Below, one piece after another: positions 16,360 through 23,570 of a stretch of DNA of 38,369 bases. The stretch lies in NCBI GenBank assembly GCA_029856525.1, contig JAHQXC010000003.1:1-38369 (forward strand). The letters are read 5' to 3'. The position numbers were made by a program, and so were the translations under genes. Source of the DNA: Candidatus Odinarchaeia archaeon (GTDB taxonomy: Archaea > Asgardarchaeota > Odinarchaeia > Odinarchaeales > Odinarchaeaceae). Positions within the stretch are counted from its first letter, which is position 1. Each line of letters opens with the position of its first letter. The notes beneath the pieces were generated by a model that made no database searches, was not told the origin of the DNA, and saw only the letters and a program-made list of their open reading frames with translations.

Positions 16360-16665
16360 TCAACTTATATTTTGAGATAACTCGATAAGATCCGCGGCTA
16401 TTCCTTCTCTTTCAATATAAAGTTTTAAATTCTCGAATTTTATCATTTTAGCTTTATAAGCGTCTACTATTATAGCTAGTTTGGTTACCACTCTGCATAT
16501 TTTATTTAACACTATATCGTTTATCACCCGTTTTTTACTATTTACTATCTGCCATATTTTATCGATACGGTTTTGTATTTCATCGGCTTTAAATTTGCCC
16601 TCATCTGTTATAGCTAGTATAGAGCTTATACGCTCAAGCTCTATATTGACGCTCACATCAAACAC
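16360..16665 (-). CDS. Small helical protein, paralogue of the 16947-17258 product
   Basis: This 101-residue all-helical protein resembles the product of 16947-17258 along its C-terminal two thirds. Both contain an (I/N)xxIW helix, then a helix of the type VVTKLAIIVDAY / IIVNMSIAIEAY, then an LxxxxxAxxLIxxSxNI end. The ATG at 16665 is preceded by GGTGT. It is the last of three minus-strand small genes and likely shares their transcript. No known domain is recognised; the amphipathic helices suggest a protein-binding role. Confidence 0.7.
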   Translation of the reverse strand: MFDVSVNIELERISSILAITDEGKFKADEIQNRIDKIWQIVNSKKRVINDIVLNKICRVVTKLAIIVDAYKAKMIKFENLKLYIEREGIAADLIELSQNIS

Positions 16666-16696
16666 CTATATTTCACGGTTATATTCGATAATAATT

Positions 16697-16933
16697 CTAA
16701 AGATGTATATAAAGCTCGTATTCTTTGCTGTCACTCACCTTCATAAACGCTTTTATCTGATCCTCTGTAATTTTATCTAATAGGGTTAAAAATGTTTTAA
16801 TATATTCTTTATTATAATTTGATTCTTTGAATACTAGTTTGAATCTTTCACTCCCGTATTTATCGACTAATATGTCACCGTTTTGAACATCCTTAAGTAA
16901 CTCGAATATATTATTAAGCTGCTTCTCCCCCAT
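16697..16933 (-). CDS. Small acidic/basic protein of unknown function
   Basis: This 78-residue protein lies between the two paralogous small genes, 13 bases downstream of one and 31 bases upstream of the other. It starts at an ATG preceded by GAGGGGT. It is soluble, highly charged and without cysteine or membrane segments. It does not clearly share the helix pattern of its neighbours. The tight arrangement and ribosome binding site support a real gene. Confidence 0.65.
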   Translation of the reverse strand: MGEKQLNNIFELLKDVQNGDILVDKYGSERFKLVFKESNYNKEYIKTFLTLLDKITEDQIKAFMKVSDSKEYELYIHL

Positions 16934-16946
16934 CTCCGAAACCCCT

Positions 16947-17258
16947 CTAATTTATATTATAAGAATAATCTATTAGTTCGCTGACCGCCTTAATTTTTAA
17001 GATGTTTACGATAAGCTCCTCTTTTGTTATTGCACCTGCCAGATAGGCTTCTATAGCGATTGACATGTTGACTATGATCTCTGTTATCTGCTTTGTTTCA
17101 AATGACTGAAGCTGGTTTAAATATTTCCATATATTGTTTAATTCTTCGTATACTCTTCTGGTTTCATCGTGTGATTGTTTTATTATAAGCTCCTTTGTCT
17201 TATACGCGATGTTCATGATTTTTTCTTTTACATCTTCTGCTGCTGTTAACTGGTTCAT
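16947..17258 (-). CDS. Small helical protein, paralogue of the 16360-16665 product
   Basis: This 103-residue helical protein is the first gene of the minus-strand trio. A strong GGAGGAG ribosome binding site precedes the ATG at 17258. It shares the helix pattern described for 16360-16665, including IW followed by a helix ending in (I/V)(E/D)AY and a C-terminal LIDYSYNIN / LIELSQNIS. The divergent regulator gene lies across a ~280-base A+T-rich gap, so the two could share regulation. Function unknown. Confidence 0.72.
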   Translation of the reverse strand: MNQLTAAEDVKEKIMNIAYKTKELIIKQSHDETRRVYEELNNIWKYLNQLQSFETKQITEIIVNMSIAIEAYLAGAITKEELIVNILKIKAVSELIDYSYNIN

Positions 17259-17540
17259 TCTTCTTCTCCTCCTATCAGTGTAAATAGGCTTTTTTTATTC
17301 CTTTTTAAACACTTCTGTTCGTTTAAAGAATTATTATAAAATAAGCTTAAACTTGTTCATAAATTTTTTTATACATTTTTAAATGCTTTTTTTATTTTTA
17401 AACTGTTTTTTATCGTTTTATTTTATGGGAATATGCTTTAATTCTCTTATTTTATGTTTATTTTAAATATTATCGGAATCTTTATATCGAACAATTGCAC
17501 AATTTTTATTAGAATTATTATATTTTTTTTCGGTGCCGTT
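17259..17540. other. A+T-rich divergent gap, probable promoter region
   Basis: About 280 bases, extremely A+T-rich with repeated T-runs, separate the minus-strand trio from the plus-strand regulator. Part of it is open in the regulator's frame from ATG 17454, but the encoded stretch is only hydrophobic translation of T-rich DNA and lacks a binding site. I therefore treat it as non-coding. No clear dyad is visible. Confidence 0.5.
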
Positions 17541-19115
17541 ATGCTGAAAACCGAATTCCAGTCAATCATCGAGACAACAATTAAAGATTATCTTGATAAG
17601 AAGACCGTGTGGAGTGAATTTTTAGAATCACCTATAATATTTAACGACGATCATATTCAAATAGCTCGTAGAATATTTCAAAAATATGTTTCGAAGATAA
17701 TCCCTGAAACTATACTAGAAGACCTCGAATACCTGCTATTATATAAGCTATCTGACGCTTCGATACGCCAAAGATTACTGGAAGAGTGGAGTAATAAAAG
17801 GAATTCAAATATAGAAGACGCTACTAAAATCACATATGAATTCGAAGACGGATCGTGTTATAGAGCTGTCTACGATCTTATTCTTTATGATAAAATGACC
17901 AGCGGCTTATTCCTTCCAACGATTTTAGAAAACATGAAGAAATTAGAGAAATATAATTATACTCTCGATTTAAAAGACGCATGCCATTATATACGTCTTC
18001 ACTCTCTTTTAACCTATACAGTTGAGTTGGATACAACGGATATCAAAATCATAGAATTGCTGAGCAAAGACCCTCTTATCTCAAATAACGAGGCTGCTAG
18101 CCGGCTCAGATTATCGAGAAATACTTTTTCAAACCGTCTGCTAAGACTTCAGAAAAGAGGCTGCTTATTTTTCAATGGCAGAATAAACCTTGAAAGACTA
18201 GGTTTAAAAATTTTAACGATCATGACAGATCAGATTATTCCAAAGCTACCATATATGAGAATTGTTCAAGAGCTTAGAGGAGGGTCAACCGTCTACCTTT
18301 ATTCGTTTAACATTCCTGAAGAGTTTCTAACCTCTTTTATTGAACTGGTTAAACCTTATATAAGAAACGCTGAATACTGGATTGATGAAGGACCTGGACG
18401 GCACTCTCTCTCACTAAGAAATTCCTATGATACTGTGAATAAGAAATGGGCGTTCAACTGGGAGAACTGGGCGTTATGGGTGAGAAAGGTTTTAGATGAA
18501 TCATGGCATACGCTTTACGTTTCAGGTGATGTAGAGGAATCAACTCCAGGGGGAGAGCATAATCTCAGAATATTAGATTATGATATACTAGACTTAGAAT
18601 TATTAAATCAGCTAAGCTATGACTTCAAGCAGCCTATACGGGATATTTCACTTAAACTAGGGGTTTCACCTACCACTGTTTATGAGCGTAAAATTCGTTT
18701 AATATCTAACGGTGTTGTTAAACCAACTTTATTCGTTGAAAATATAGGGTTAGATGAACATGTATTTATTAAAATTAAAGGATCGGAGAAAATCATAAAT
18801 TCTGTGGAATCAGGCTTACTAGATCTGCCGAGTGTGTACATTTTTCGGGTTAGAAATTTGCAAGGGGAGAAAGCACTTAACGCATATCTTTTTCTTCCTA
18901 AAGGGAGTCTTGTAATGGTTGATTACACTCTTAAAAACTATTTGGAAGATATGAGTGAGGAGGTTGATTTCAAGCTTTTCTACAGGCTTAAGCAAAACTA
19001 TCTCTCTCAGGGTTTACCGTTCACCTTCGAAAACACGTATTTATATAAGGAAGAGTTTAGAAAATGGATTTTCCCGCAAAAAACTATTATTAAAATATTA
19101 AAAGAAGGTAGCTGA
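17541..19115 (+). CDS. Large regulator with two AsnC/Lrp-type helix-turn-helix units
   Basis: From ATG 17541 (binding site GGTG at 17532-17535) this is a 524-residue protein. It has an N-terminal helical region of ~160 residues. Two winged helix-turn-helix units follow, each with a ~100-residue alpha/beta partner domain. HTH 1 is at ~164-221 (NNEAASRLRLSRNTFSNRLLRLQ). HTH 2 is at ~343-403 (PIRDISLKLGVSPTTVYERK). Both read as the DNA-binding unit of AsnC/Lrp proteins, followed by an LGL/IGL strand as in that family, so the gene looks like an internal duplication of an Lrp-like module. It probably regulates transcription; its position between clusters of small orphan genes makes those candidates for targets. 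A longer start at ATG 17454 is less likely. Confidence 0.82.
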   Translation: MLKTEFQSIIETTIKDYLDKKTVWSEFLESPIIFNDDHIQIARRIFQKYVSKIIPETILEDLEYLLLYKLSDASIRQRLLEEWSNKRNSNIEDATKITYEFEDGSCYRAVYDLILYDKMTSGLFLPTILENMKKLEKYNYTLDLKDACHYIRLHSLLTYTVELDTTDIKIIELLSKDPLISNNEAASRLRLSRNTFSNRLLRLQKRGCLFFNGRINLERLGLKILTIMTDQIIPKLPYMRIVQELRGGSTVYLYSFNIPEEFLTSFIELVKPYIRNAEYWIDEGPGRHSLSLRNSYDTVNKKWAFNWENWALWVRKVLDESWHTLYVSGDVEESTPGGEHNLRILDYDILDLELLNQLSYDFKQPIRDISLKLGVSPTTVYERKIRLISNGVVKPTLFVENIGLDEHVFIKIKGSEKIINSVESGLLDLPSVYIFRVRNLQGEKALNAYLFLPKGSLVMVDYTLKNYLEDMSEEVDFKLFYRLKQNYLSQGLPFTFENTYLYKEEFRKWIFPQKTIIKILKEGS

Positions 19116-19122
19116 CTCCGTT

Positions 19123-19344
19123 TCAGCGGAGTCTAATCATGCATTTATTTTGGCTGACGTATACGTGGACTGGTCGACTGTATTTCTCCTCTAAATATCT
19201 CGCTATTTTTTTAAGCTGCTCTGATTGTTTAAATCTTCTAAAATCAGGGATATACGCTTCAATCCAGTCGTTAGCGTATTCCTTTACGACTATCCGGCTT
19301 GAAATAAGCTCTTTTAACTCGTTGAAATCACTGTACAGGCTCAT
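19123..19344 (-). CDS. Small protein of unknown function
   Basis: This 73-residue basic protein has an alternating pattern ending in HVYVSQNKCMIRLR, suggesting an alpha/beta fold. A strong AGGAGGT ribosome binding site lies seven bases before the ATG at 19344, the best evidence that it is real. It converges with the regulator gene, with seven bases between the ends. Its upstream region contains the three 19-bp iterons at 19489-19545. Function unknown. Confidence 0.7.
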   Translation of the reverse strand: MSLYSDFNELKELISSRIVVKEYANDWIEAYIPDFRRFKQSEQLKKIARYLEEKYSRPVHVYVSQNKCMIRLR

Positions 19345-19488
19345 CTTTTAACCTCCTTTTTTATCTCGGCCATCCAATAGGCACCATTTAATTTTTCCCT
19401 CCCTCTTTTTAAATTGGAATATTTTTGAATTAAAAAGTATAGATTTTTATTTAAAAATTTAACTATATAATATAATAAATAGGAAAAT

Positions 19489-19545
19489 AGTTAACTAATA
19501 CTTGAAAAGTTAACTTAACAATTAAAAGTTAACTTAGAAAAGAAA
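19489..19545. repeat. Three tandem 19-bp iterons with palindromic core AGTTAACT
   Basis: The palindrome AGTTAACT occurs at 19489-19496, 19508-19515 and 19527-19534, exactly 19 bases apart. The rest of each unit is also alike: each ends in AAA and the second and third units share AGTTAACTTA. They lie in a very A+T-rich gap, just past the stop of the 168-residue gene and ~145 bases upstream of the 73-residue gene. Regular spacing of a palindrome suggests an array of binding sites for a DNA-binding protein. Confidence 0.6.
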
Positions 19546-19557
19546 AAGAAAAAAATA

Positions 19558-20064
19558 TTATAAGACGCGGTCTAAAGACTTCACTGCATAATCTAGTTCA
19601 TCGCTTAAACGGGTTAAATGGTATAATTTACTTGTTAAATGAGTGCTGTTCAAGAAAAGTTCTAAATGTTTTTTAATAGTAGCGGCTATATTTCCGAATA
19701 ATTCACGGGCAGCGTCGGAATCGCTTGTTTCTTCAGGGGAAGCCATAGATCTCTGCTCTAAGGCTTCGATAGCTATAAGTATTCTCTTTATATGCGTGTC
19801 TTTAACACCGTCTACGCTTATAATCTTCCCGTTACTATCTTTAAGAACCCCTGTAATCTGTTTTTTAACAAAGTTTATGAAAGCTGGAAGCTCATGGCCT
19901 ACGAATATAACTTCTAATTTATTTTTATCTTCTACTAGAACCACCGGCCCCTTTGGAAAATTCAGGGAATTAGGTATTAAAAGCCCTTTACTCCCACCCC
20001 AGTCTCTGATACGGCTTTTAAAACACTGGTTCAATAACCTGCTCTTATTCGAATTAAAACCCAT
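19558..20064 (-). CDS. Protein of unknown function
   Basis: This 168-residue protein has an N-terminal part with a beta-rich segment (GPVVLVEDKNKLEVIFVG). The C-terminal half is helical (ARELFGNIAATIKKHLELFL, then LDYAVKSLDRVL). A GGGAGGGAG ribosome binding site precedes the ATG at 20064. The C-terminal helices are of the same general character as the small paralogues at 16360 and 16947, but I cannot show homology. Function unknown. Confidence 0.7.
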   Translation of the reverse strand: MGFNSNKSRLLNQCFKSRIRDWGGSKGLLIPNSLNFPKGPVVLVEDKNKLEVIFVGHELPAFINFVKKQITGVLKDSNGKIISVDGVKDTHIKRILIAIEALEQRSMASPEETSDSDAARELFGNIAATIKKHLELFLNSTHLTSKLYHLTRLSDELDYAVKSLDRVL

Positions 20065-20168
20065 CTACTCCCTCCCTTCATCAGTAAACCCCTCACCCCC
20101 ATTTTTTTTAATTAAAAATATAAAAATAGTTTCTTAATAATTTTATGGTTAAGATTTAAATTTTTAAA

Positions 20169-21014
20169 TCATTTTTCAGTTTGAATTAAATCCTTTCCAG
20201 CAGACTCGAGAAATTCAAGCACTCTATTATAGTCTTTAAAGCGTATCCGCCCGTCTACACTTAAATATAAATCTTTTGTTTGTATCTCCGTCCAGCTTCC
20301 AAGCCGGCTTAAATCAATCTCTTGCCTTCTGTTAAGCTCTATTAAACCTTTCCCGACATCGCTGCCATGGAAAACAATTTTTTCAATGCCATCAGTGCCG
20401 CTTATCTCTCTGGAACAGGATAAGCTGGCTGTTAAAACATCTTTACAGTTTGAAACAAAATCTTTTATAACGTAAGCTGGGAAACTGATTTTATATAATT
20501 TTAAATTATAATTTTTTATTTCAGCTAAGATTTTATCGCTTTCTTTAAGACTGTTCCTGATAATTGCAACCGCTTTCTTCACGTCGAGAAATCCGATCAT
20601 GTTTTTATAAGCTTCCCGGATAGTGGATTTAACGCTTAATTTTTCAACGTTAAATAAATAATATGACTCTGATTTCAAAGGTTTTTCAATCCATAGATAA
20701 GTTTTATCAGGGTTATTTAACTTTTCTAAATCAAGTTTTAAACTATAGGCTGAAGAGATCTGTTCGATTTTATATAGTGTCCAATCATTCTCCCAGAAAA
20801 CGTTTTCAGAATTTAAAGTCTTTTGTAATGCTAAATATAAGCTGATTAACCTTGGCATCTTCTTGTAATCTAAACCTGCTGCTAACAATTCTTTAAGTTT
20901 AACACCTGTAAACCCCAGATACTTATAGAACTCCTTCAACTCGCTTTGACTGTATTGTTTTAATAATTTAGAAAGGGGGATTGTATCCACTGTTGGAATG
21001 TTTATTCTACTCAT
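20169..21014 (-). CDS. Protein of unknown function
   Basis: This 281-residue soluble protein is lysine- and leucine-rich and mostly helical, with some tryptophans in the middle (FWENDWTLYK). No known motif, signal peptide or membrane helix is visible. The ATG at 21014 has only a weak GGAAG-type site upstream. Its frame has no competing ORF of similar length, and codon use resembles that of its neighbours. Function unknown. Confidence 0.72.
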   Translation of the reverse strand: MSRINIPTVDTIPLSKLLKQYSQSELKEFYKYLGFTGVKLKELLAAGLDYKKMPRLISLYLALQKTLNSENVFWENDWTLYKIEQISSAYSLKLDLEKLNNPDKTYLWIEKPLKSESYYLFNVEKLSVKSTIREAYKNMIGFLDVKKAVAIIRNSLKESDKILAEIKNYNLKLYKISFPAYVIKDFVSNCKDVLTASLSCSREISGTDGIEKIVFHGSDVGKGLIELNRRQEIDLSRLGSWTEIQTKDLYLSVDGRIRFKDYNRVLEFLESAGKDLIQTEK

Positions 21015-21380
21015 ATATTCTGCTTCCAGTCTATAATAATTAAAAATATTTAATATTATCTCAAAGTATATAAGCTATAACCTGAATTAAAAGTTTAGAC
21101 TAATACACACCTTTAGTTTTAAGATAGGAGAGGCATCGATTAAAAATTGTTTTATTATAGCGGTGTGTAAAAACGTTTAAATCATGGATGCCACGGTTAA
21201 ATAATTATATTGTTAACGAGATAAAAACAGGTTTTTAGAAATATTTTATCAAAGCCATCATAGAAATCCATGGGTTTAAAGATATGAATGCTTCCGCTTT
21301 AACTTCACAGCAGACTATCTGATGTAGATAGGTGAGAGTTGATATTCTTATAAAGCTATATAAATTATAATTATAAATAA
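21015..21380. other. Gap upstream of the structured leader of the E2F-like gene
   Basis: About 365 bases without a convincing gene. It holds promoter-like A+T boxes at its right end (TATAAAGCTATATAAATTATAATTATAAAT, in pieces between 21350 and 21378). Scattered G+C-richer patches (for example near 21285-21335) show no long dyad. It is also the upstream region of the minus-strand gene 20169-21014. Confidence 0.4.
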
Positions 21381-21477
21381 GGATGAGTGGTGGAAGCGGC
21401 CCTGAAACCTGTGAAGAGAAGAACTCTTCTCAATGAACAGGACTCATCTGTGAAAAACAAGTTGTAGATCACCCGCT
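21381..21477 (+). ncRNA. Structured RNA or 5' leader upstream of the E2F-like gene
   Basis: Helices visible are GATGAGT (21382-21388) with ACTCATC (21442-21448); CCTGT (21408-21412) with ACAGG (21437-21441), stacking directly on the first helix's 3' side; and GAAGAG (21413-21418) with CTCTTC (21424-21429) around a five-base loop. AGCGG (21395-21399) can pair with CCGCT (21473-21477), which would make a pseudoknot. TATA-like boxes end just upstream and the element lies ~35 bases before TTG 21511. It can be a long leader of that gene or a separate small RNA. No C/D-box pattern was found. Confidence 0.45.
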
Positions 21478-21510
21478 AATATTTGTTTAAAAATAATCGA
21501 GGCGTCTGTT

Positions 21511-21957
21511 TTGAAACTTATAGAGCTGACTAAGAAAGTAGTACACTGTCTCAGGAATTCGCCTAAACCTTTATCTGCAGTTGAAATAAGCAAGCAAATA
21601 AATCTCCCTATTGAAAAGAAGCGGAGAATCTATGATGTTTTAGACGTATTAGAGGTTTTAGATGTTATAAAAATATCTCGGCGTGGTAATGAGAAATTAG
21701 CTCAATGGATTTCTTCAACAGAGAAACCTGTTGTAAAAGAGTCTTTAGCTGTTGAGAGAAAAATAGAGGATAAGCCTCACTGCGTTGTTAACGTTGACTT
21801 AGTTTTCCCTTCATCCGATTATAAGAATTTAAGTAATCCAACCTGGCAGGAAATGATGATTAGAGATGTTAAAAGAAACATTAAGGGTTTACTGGATATA
21901 ATCGTTAACGATATTAAATTAACGGAGGCTAAGAGGATTCTAGCAGCCAGTCAGTAA
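21511..21957 (+). CDS. E2F/DP-like winged-helix DNA-binding protein
   Basis: This 148-residue protein has an N-terminal winged helix (residues ~4-68) with the specific signature of eukaryotic E2F/DP transcription factors. The recognition helix is KKRRIYDVLDVLEVLDVI, followed after the wing by QW at 65-66. In E2F/DP proteins the matching segment is RRIYD(I/V)xNVLE, and its two arginines contact the CGCG core of the target. Here the arginines are R38 and R39. The C-terminal ~70 residues are a short helical tail (RDVKRNIKGLLDIIVND) without the dimerisation and marked-box domains of full E2Fs. It is probably a DNA-binding regulator; its targets are unknown. The start is TTG 21511, after GAGG at 21499-21502. 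It converges with the PDCD5-like gene, two bases apart. Confidence 0.82.
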   Translation: MKLIELTKKVVHCLRNSPKPLSAVEISKQINLPIEKKRRIYDVLDVLEVLDVIKISRRGNEKLAQWISSTEKPVVKESLAVERKIEDKPHCVVNVDLVFPSSDYKNLSNPTWQEMMIRDVKRNIKGLLDIIVNDIKLTEAKRILAASQ

Positions 21958-21959
21958 CC

Positions 21960-22331
21960 TTAGCTTTTATCGCTGCCTAGTATTTCAGATATATCCGCTT
22001 CTTCCTTCCCCCTTCTCTTAATTTTAATTTCAGGTCCGCGTCCCTCTATTCTTCTCTCTAAAAGCATTATATCAGTCTTAGATATTTTAGATTGAAGGCC
22101 ATACTGGTTGACTATCATTATGATTATATTCTCTATTTCCGCTGCTACAGAGGGTTTTAACTTATAAAGTTCGTTAAGATATTTTAACGCGTCTTCTTCG
22201 CAGACTAATCCGAAAAATTTAGCTTTCTCCTGTTTCACCTTCTCCTGGTATTCTTTTAATTTAGCCTGCTCGTTGATTCTCTGAATCATCTCCTTCATTT
22301 TCTTAAGTCTTATCCGCTCTAATTCATCCAT
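21960..22331 (-). CDS. PDCD5-like DNA-binding protein
   Basis: This 123-residue protein fits the PDCD5/TFAR19 family, small basic helical proteins found in archaea and eukaryotes. It starts MDELERIRLKKMKEM, has a helical-bundle core (ALKYLNELYKLKPSVAAEIENIIIMIV) and ends with a basic EIKIKRR segment and an acidic tail. The match is in layout and local motifs, not strong identity, so it is a divergent member. GGTGA precedes the ATG at 22331. The role of archaeal members is unclear; nucleic-acid or chaperone binding has been suggested. Confidence 0.7.
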   Translation of the reverse strand: MDELERIRLKKMKEMIQRINEQAKLKEYQEKVKQEKAKFFGLVCEEDALKYLNELYKLKPSVAAEIENIIIMIVNQYGLQSKISKTDIMLLERRIEGRGPEIKIKRRGKEEADISEILGSDKS

Positions 22332-22618
22332 TACTGTTCACCTAGTTTAACCATAAGTGACTGCTATGGATATAAATATTCGCTTTACCTAAGGTTAATA
22401 AAGTTGATTTTGCTGTTTAAAAATTTGTATTTTAATATTCTCTTATAGTTAAATAGTTTACCTGTAATTCACGCTGCCGGGTTTACCCTGCTTAAAGCGG
22501 CGGTCTTCTCGCGGCGAAATTTATAATATTACTAATATCTTAAATTTCAGCGTGCGGTTTATACTAATGGTATGCGCAATCCCCTCTTGTTTAATTGCCG
22601 GCCGGATGCTTGTGTAAT
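22332..22618. other. Gap with a compact G+C-rich patch
   Basis: No gene is visible. Bases 22472-22516 are markedly G+C-rich: CGCTGC (22472-22477) can pair with GCGGCG at 22497-22502 or with the copy at 22511-22516, and GGG TTTA CCC (22479-22488) forms a small hairpin inside. Bases 22553-22578 form another imperfect hairpin (TGCG/CGCA and ATAC/GTAT), which lies ~40 bases past the stop of the minus-strand gene 22619-22882. AATATTTATA near 22370 is a plausible TATA-like box for the PDCD5-like gene. Confidence 0.4.
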
Positions 22619-22882
22619 TTATTGTGAGGGTAGACTCTGTATTTTATATACTAGGCCGTTAACTCTTTTTAATTCTGCTGCGAGTCTAGCTGTGATGAAT
22701 TTTTCTCTTACAGGCGCGTTATCTGGTATAGCTGTGTATATTACTTTATTTTCTTGATCTACTATTATTATACATGAGTTTTTATCCGGTTCAGCTACCG
22801 GTTTTAGCTCCCCCTCCTCTGTTACACAGTAGATTTGTCTCCCCATATGAATCCCATTTTGTAGTTTAACTACATATAGCAT
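22619..22882 (-). CDS. Small protein of unknown function
   Basis: This 87-residue protein has a beta-rich N-terminal half (MLYVVKLQNG, IYCVTEEGEL, CIIIVDQENKVIYTAIP) and a C-terminal helix (REKFITARLAAELKRV). No ribosome binding site precedes the ATG at 22882, but a TATA-like stretch (AGTATAAATATT on this strand) lies close by. Translation from a near-leaderless mRNA is therefore plausible. It is divergent from adenylate kinase. Family not recognised. Confidence 0.7.
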   Translation of the reverse strand: MLYVVKLQNGIHMGRQIYCVTEEGELKPVAEPDKNSCIIIVDQENKVIYTAIPDNAPVREKFITARLAAELKRVNGLVYKIQSLPSQ

Positions 22883-22966
22883 AAATTAATATTTATACTT
22901 TTCCATCATTCTAAAAATATAAAAGTATATAAATACACTTTTCAAAAAATAAAGCTGGTAATCGTT

Positions 22967-23563
22967 ATGAAGTTTATTTTAACCGGGGTTCCAGGCGCTG
23001 GAAAATCAACTGTTTGCAACAGGCTTCTAGAGAGAACCAGCGATGTCAGCGTGGTGAACTACGGGGACATGATCTTCGAGGATGCTAAAAAACTCTATCC
23101 AAGTCTTATCCAAGTAAGAGAGGATGTGCGTAAGCTCCCCAGAGACGAATATAAAAATATACAGGTTGAAGCCGCTAGAAAAATAAGTCTAATAAAGGGA
23201 AACGTGGTAATCGACACTCACATGTCTGTTAAAACACCTTACGGTTTCTATCCTGGTTTAATCCCTGAAACACTTCATATAATACAGCCTGATGGAATAA
23301 TTCTTTTAGAGTTTAATCCGAGGGATGTTATCGCTAGACGGGAGAAAGACAGGTTAGCTGGGAAGCGTGTTACACGTGACAGTGAGAGTGAAGAAGAGAT
23401 ACTTTTACATCAACAGGTGAATCGAATGTACGCTATCAGTTACTCGGCTATAAACCAGTGTTATGTTAAGATAATAGATTTAACGTGGCCTCAACAATAT
23501 GATTTTCAACACACAGACTACGCTGTAGGGAAGATAATAGAAATGTTAAATTTTAAACTGTGA
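22967..23563 (+). CDS. adkA: Adenylate kinase, archaeal type
   Basis: It interconverts ATP + AMP and 2 ADP in the cytoplasm. The 198-residue protein has P-loop GVPGAGKST (7-15), then VVNYGDMIFEDAKK, the VIDTHMSVKTP(Y)GFYPG segment and ARREKDRLAGKR(V)TRDSESEEEI, all typical of the archaeal (methanogen/Sulfolobus-type) enzyme, not the bacterial Adk. There is no zinc-binding lid. In many archaea adkA sits in the secY region; here it is alone between an orphan and a radical SAM gene. Confidence 0.95.
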   Translation: MKFILTGVPGAGKSTVCNRLLERTSDVSVVNYGDMIFEDAKKLYPSLIQVREDVRKLPRDEYKNIQVEAARKISLIKGNVVIDTHMSVKTPYGFYPGLIPETLHIIQPDGIILLEFNPRDVIARREKDRLAGKRVTRDSESEEEILLHQQVNRMYAISYSAINQCYVKIIDLTWPQQYDFQHTDYAVGKIIEMLNFKL

Positions 23564-23570
23564 TCACGTT

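Noticed and set aside
17454-17540. A 29-residue hydrophobic N-terminal extension of the double-HTH regulator that could be read as a membrane anchor.
   Set aside because: It is translation of a T-rich intergenic stretch with no binding site before ATG 17454, while ATG 17541 has GGTG at the right distance.
19643-20137. A 164-codon plus-strand frame opposite the 168-residue orphan gene.
   Set aside because: The minus-strand frame has a GGGAGGGAG ribosome binding site; the plus-strand frame has none and its serine/leucine-rich composition is typical of an antisense shadow.
21381-21477. Box C/D guide RNA, because of GATGAGT and CTGA-like strings.
   Set aside because: No proper RTGATGA box C, C' and D boxes at the required spacing; the helices explain the sequence better.
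22979-23563. Considered calling the P-loop gene a dephospho-CoA kinase or another nucleoside kinase.
   Set aside because: The VIDTHMSVKTP and ARREKDR...TRDSESEEEI segments are those of archaeal adenylate kinase.
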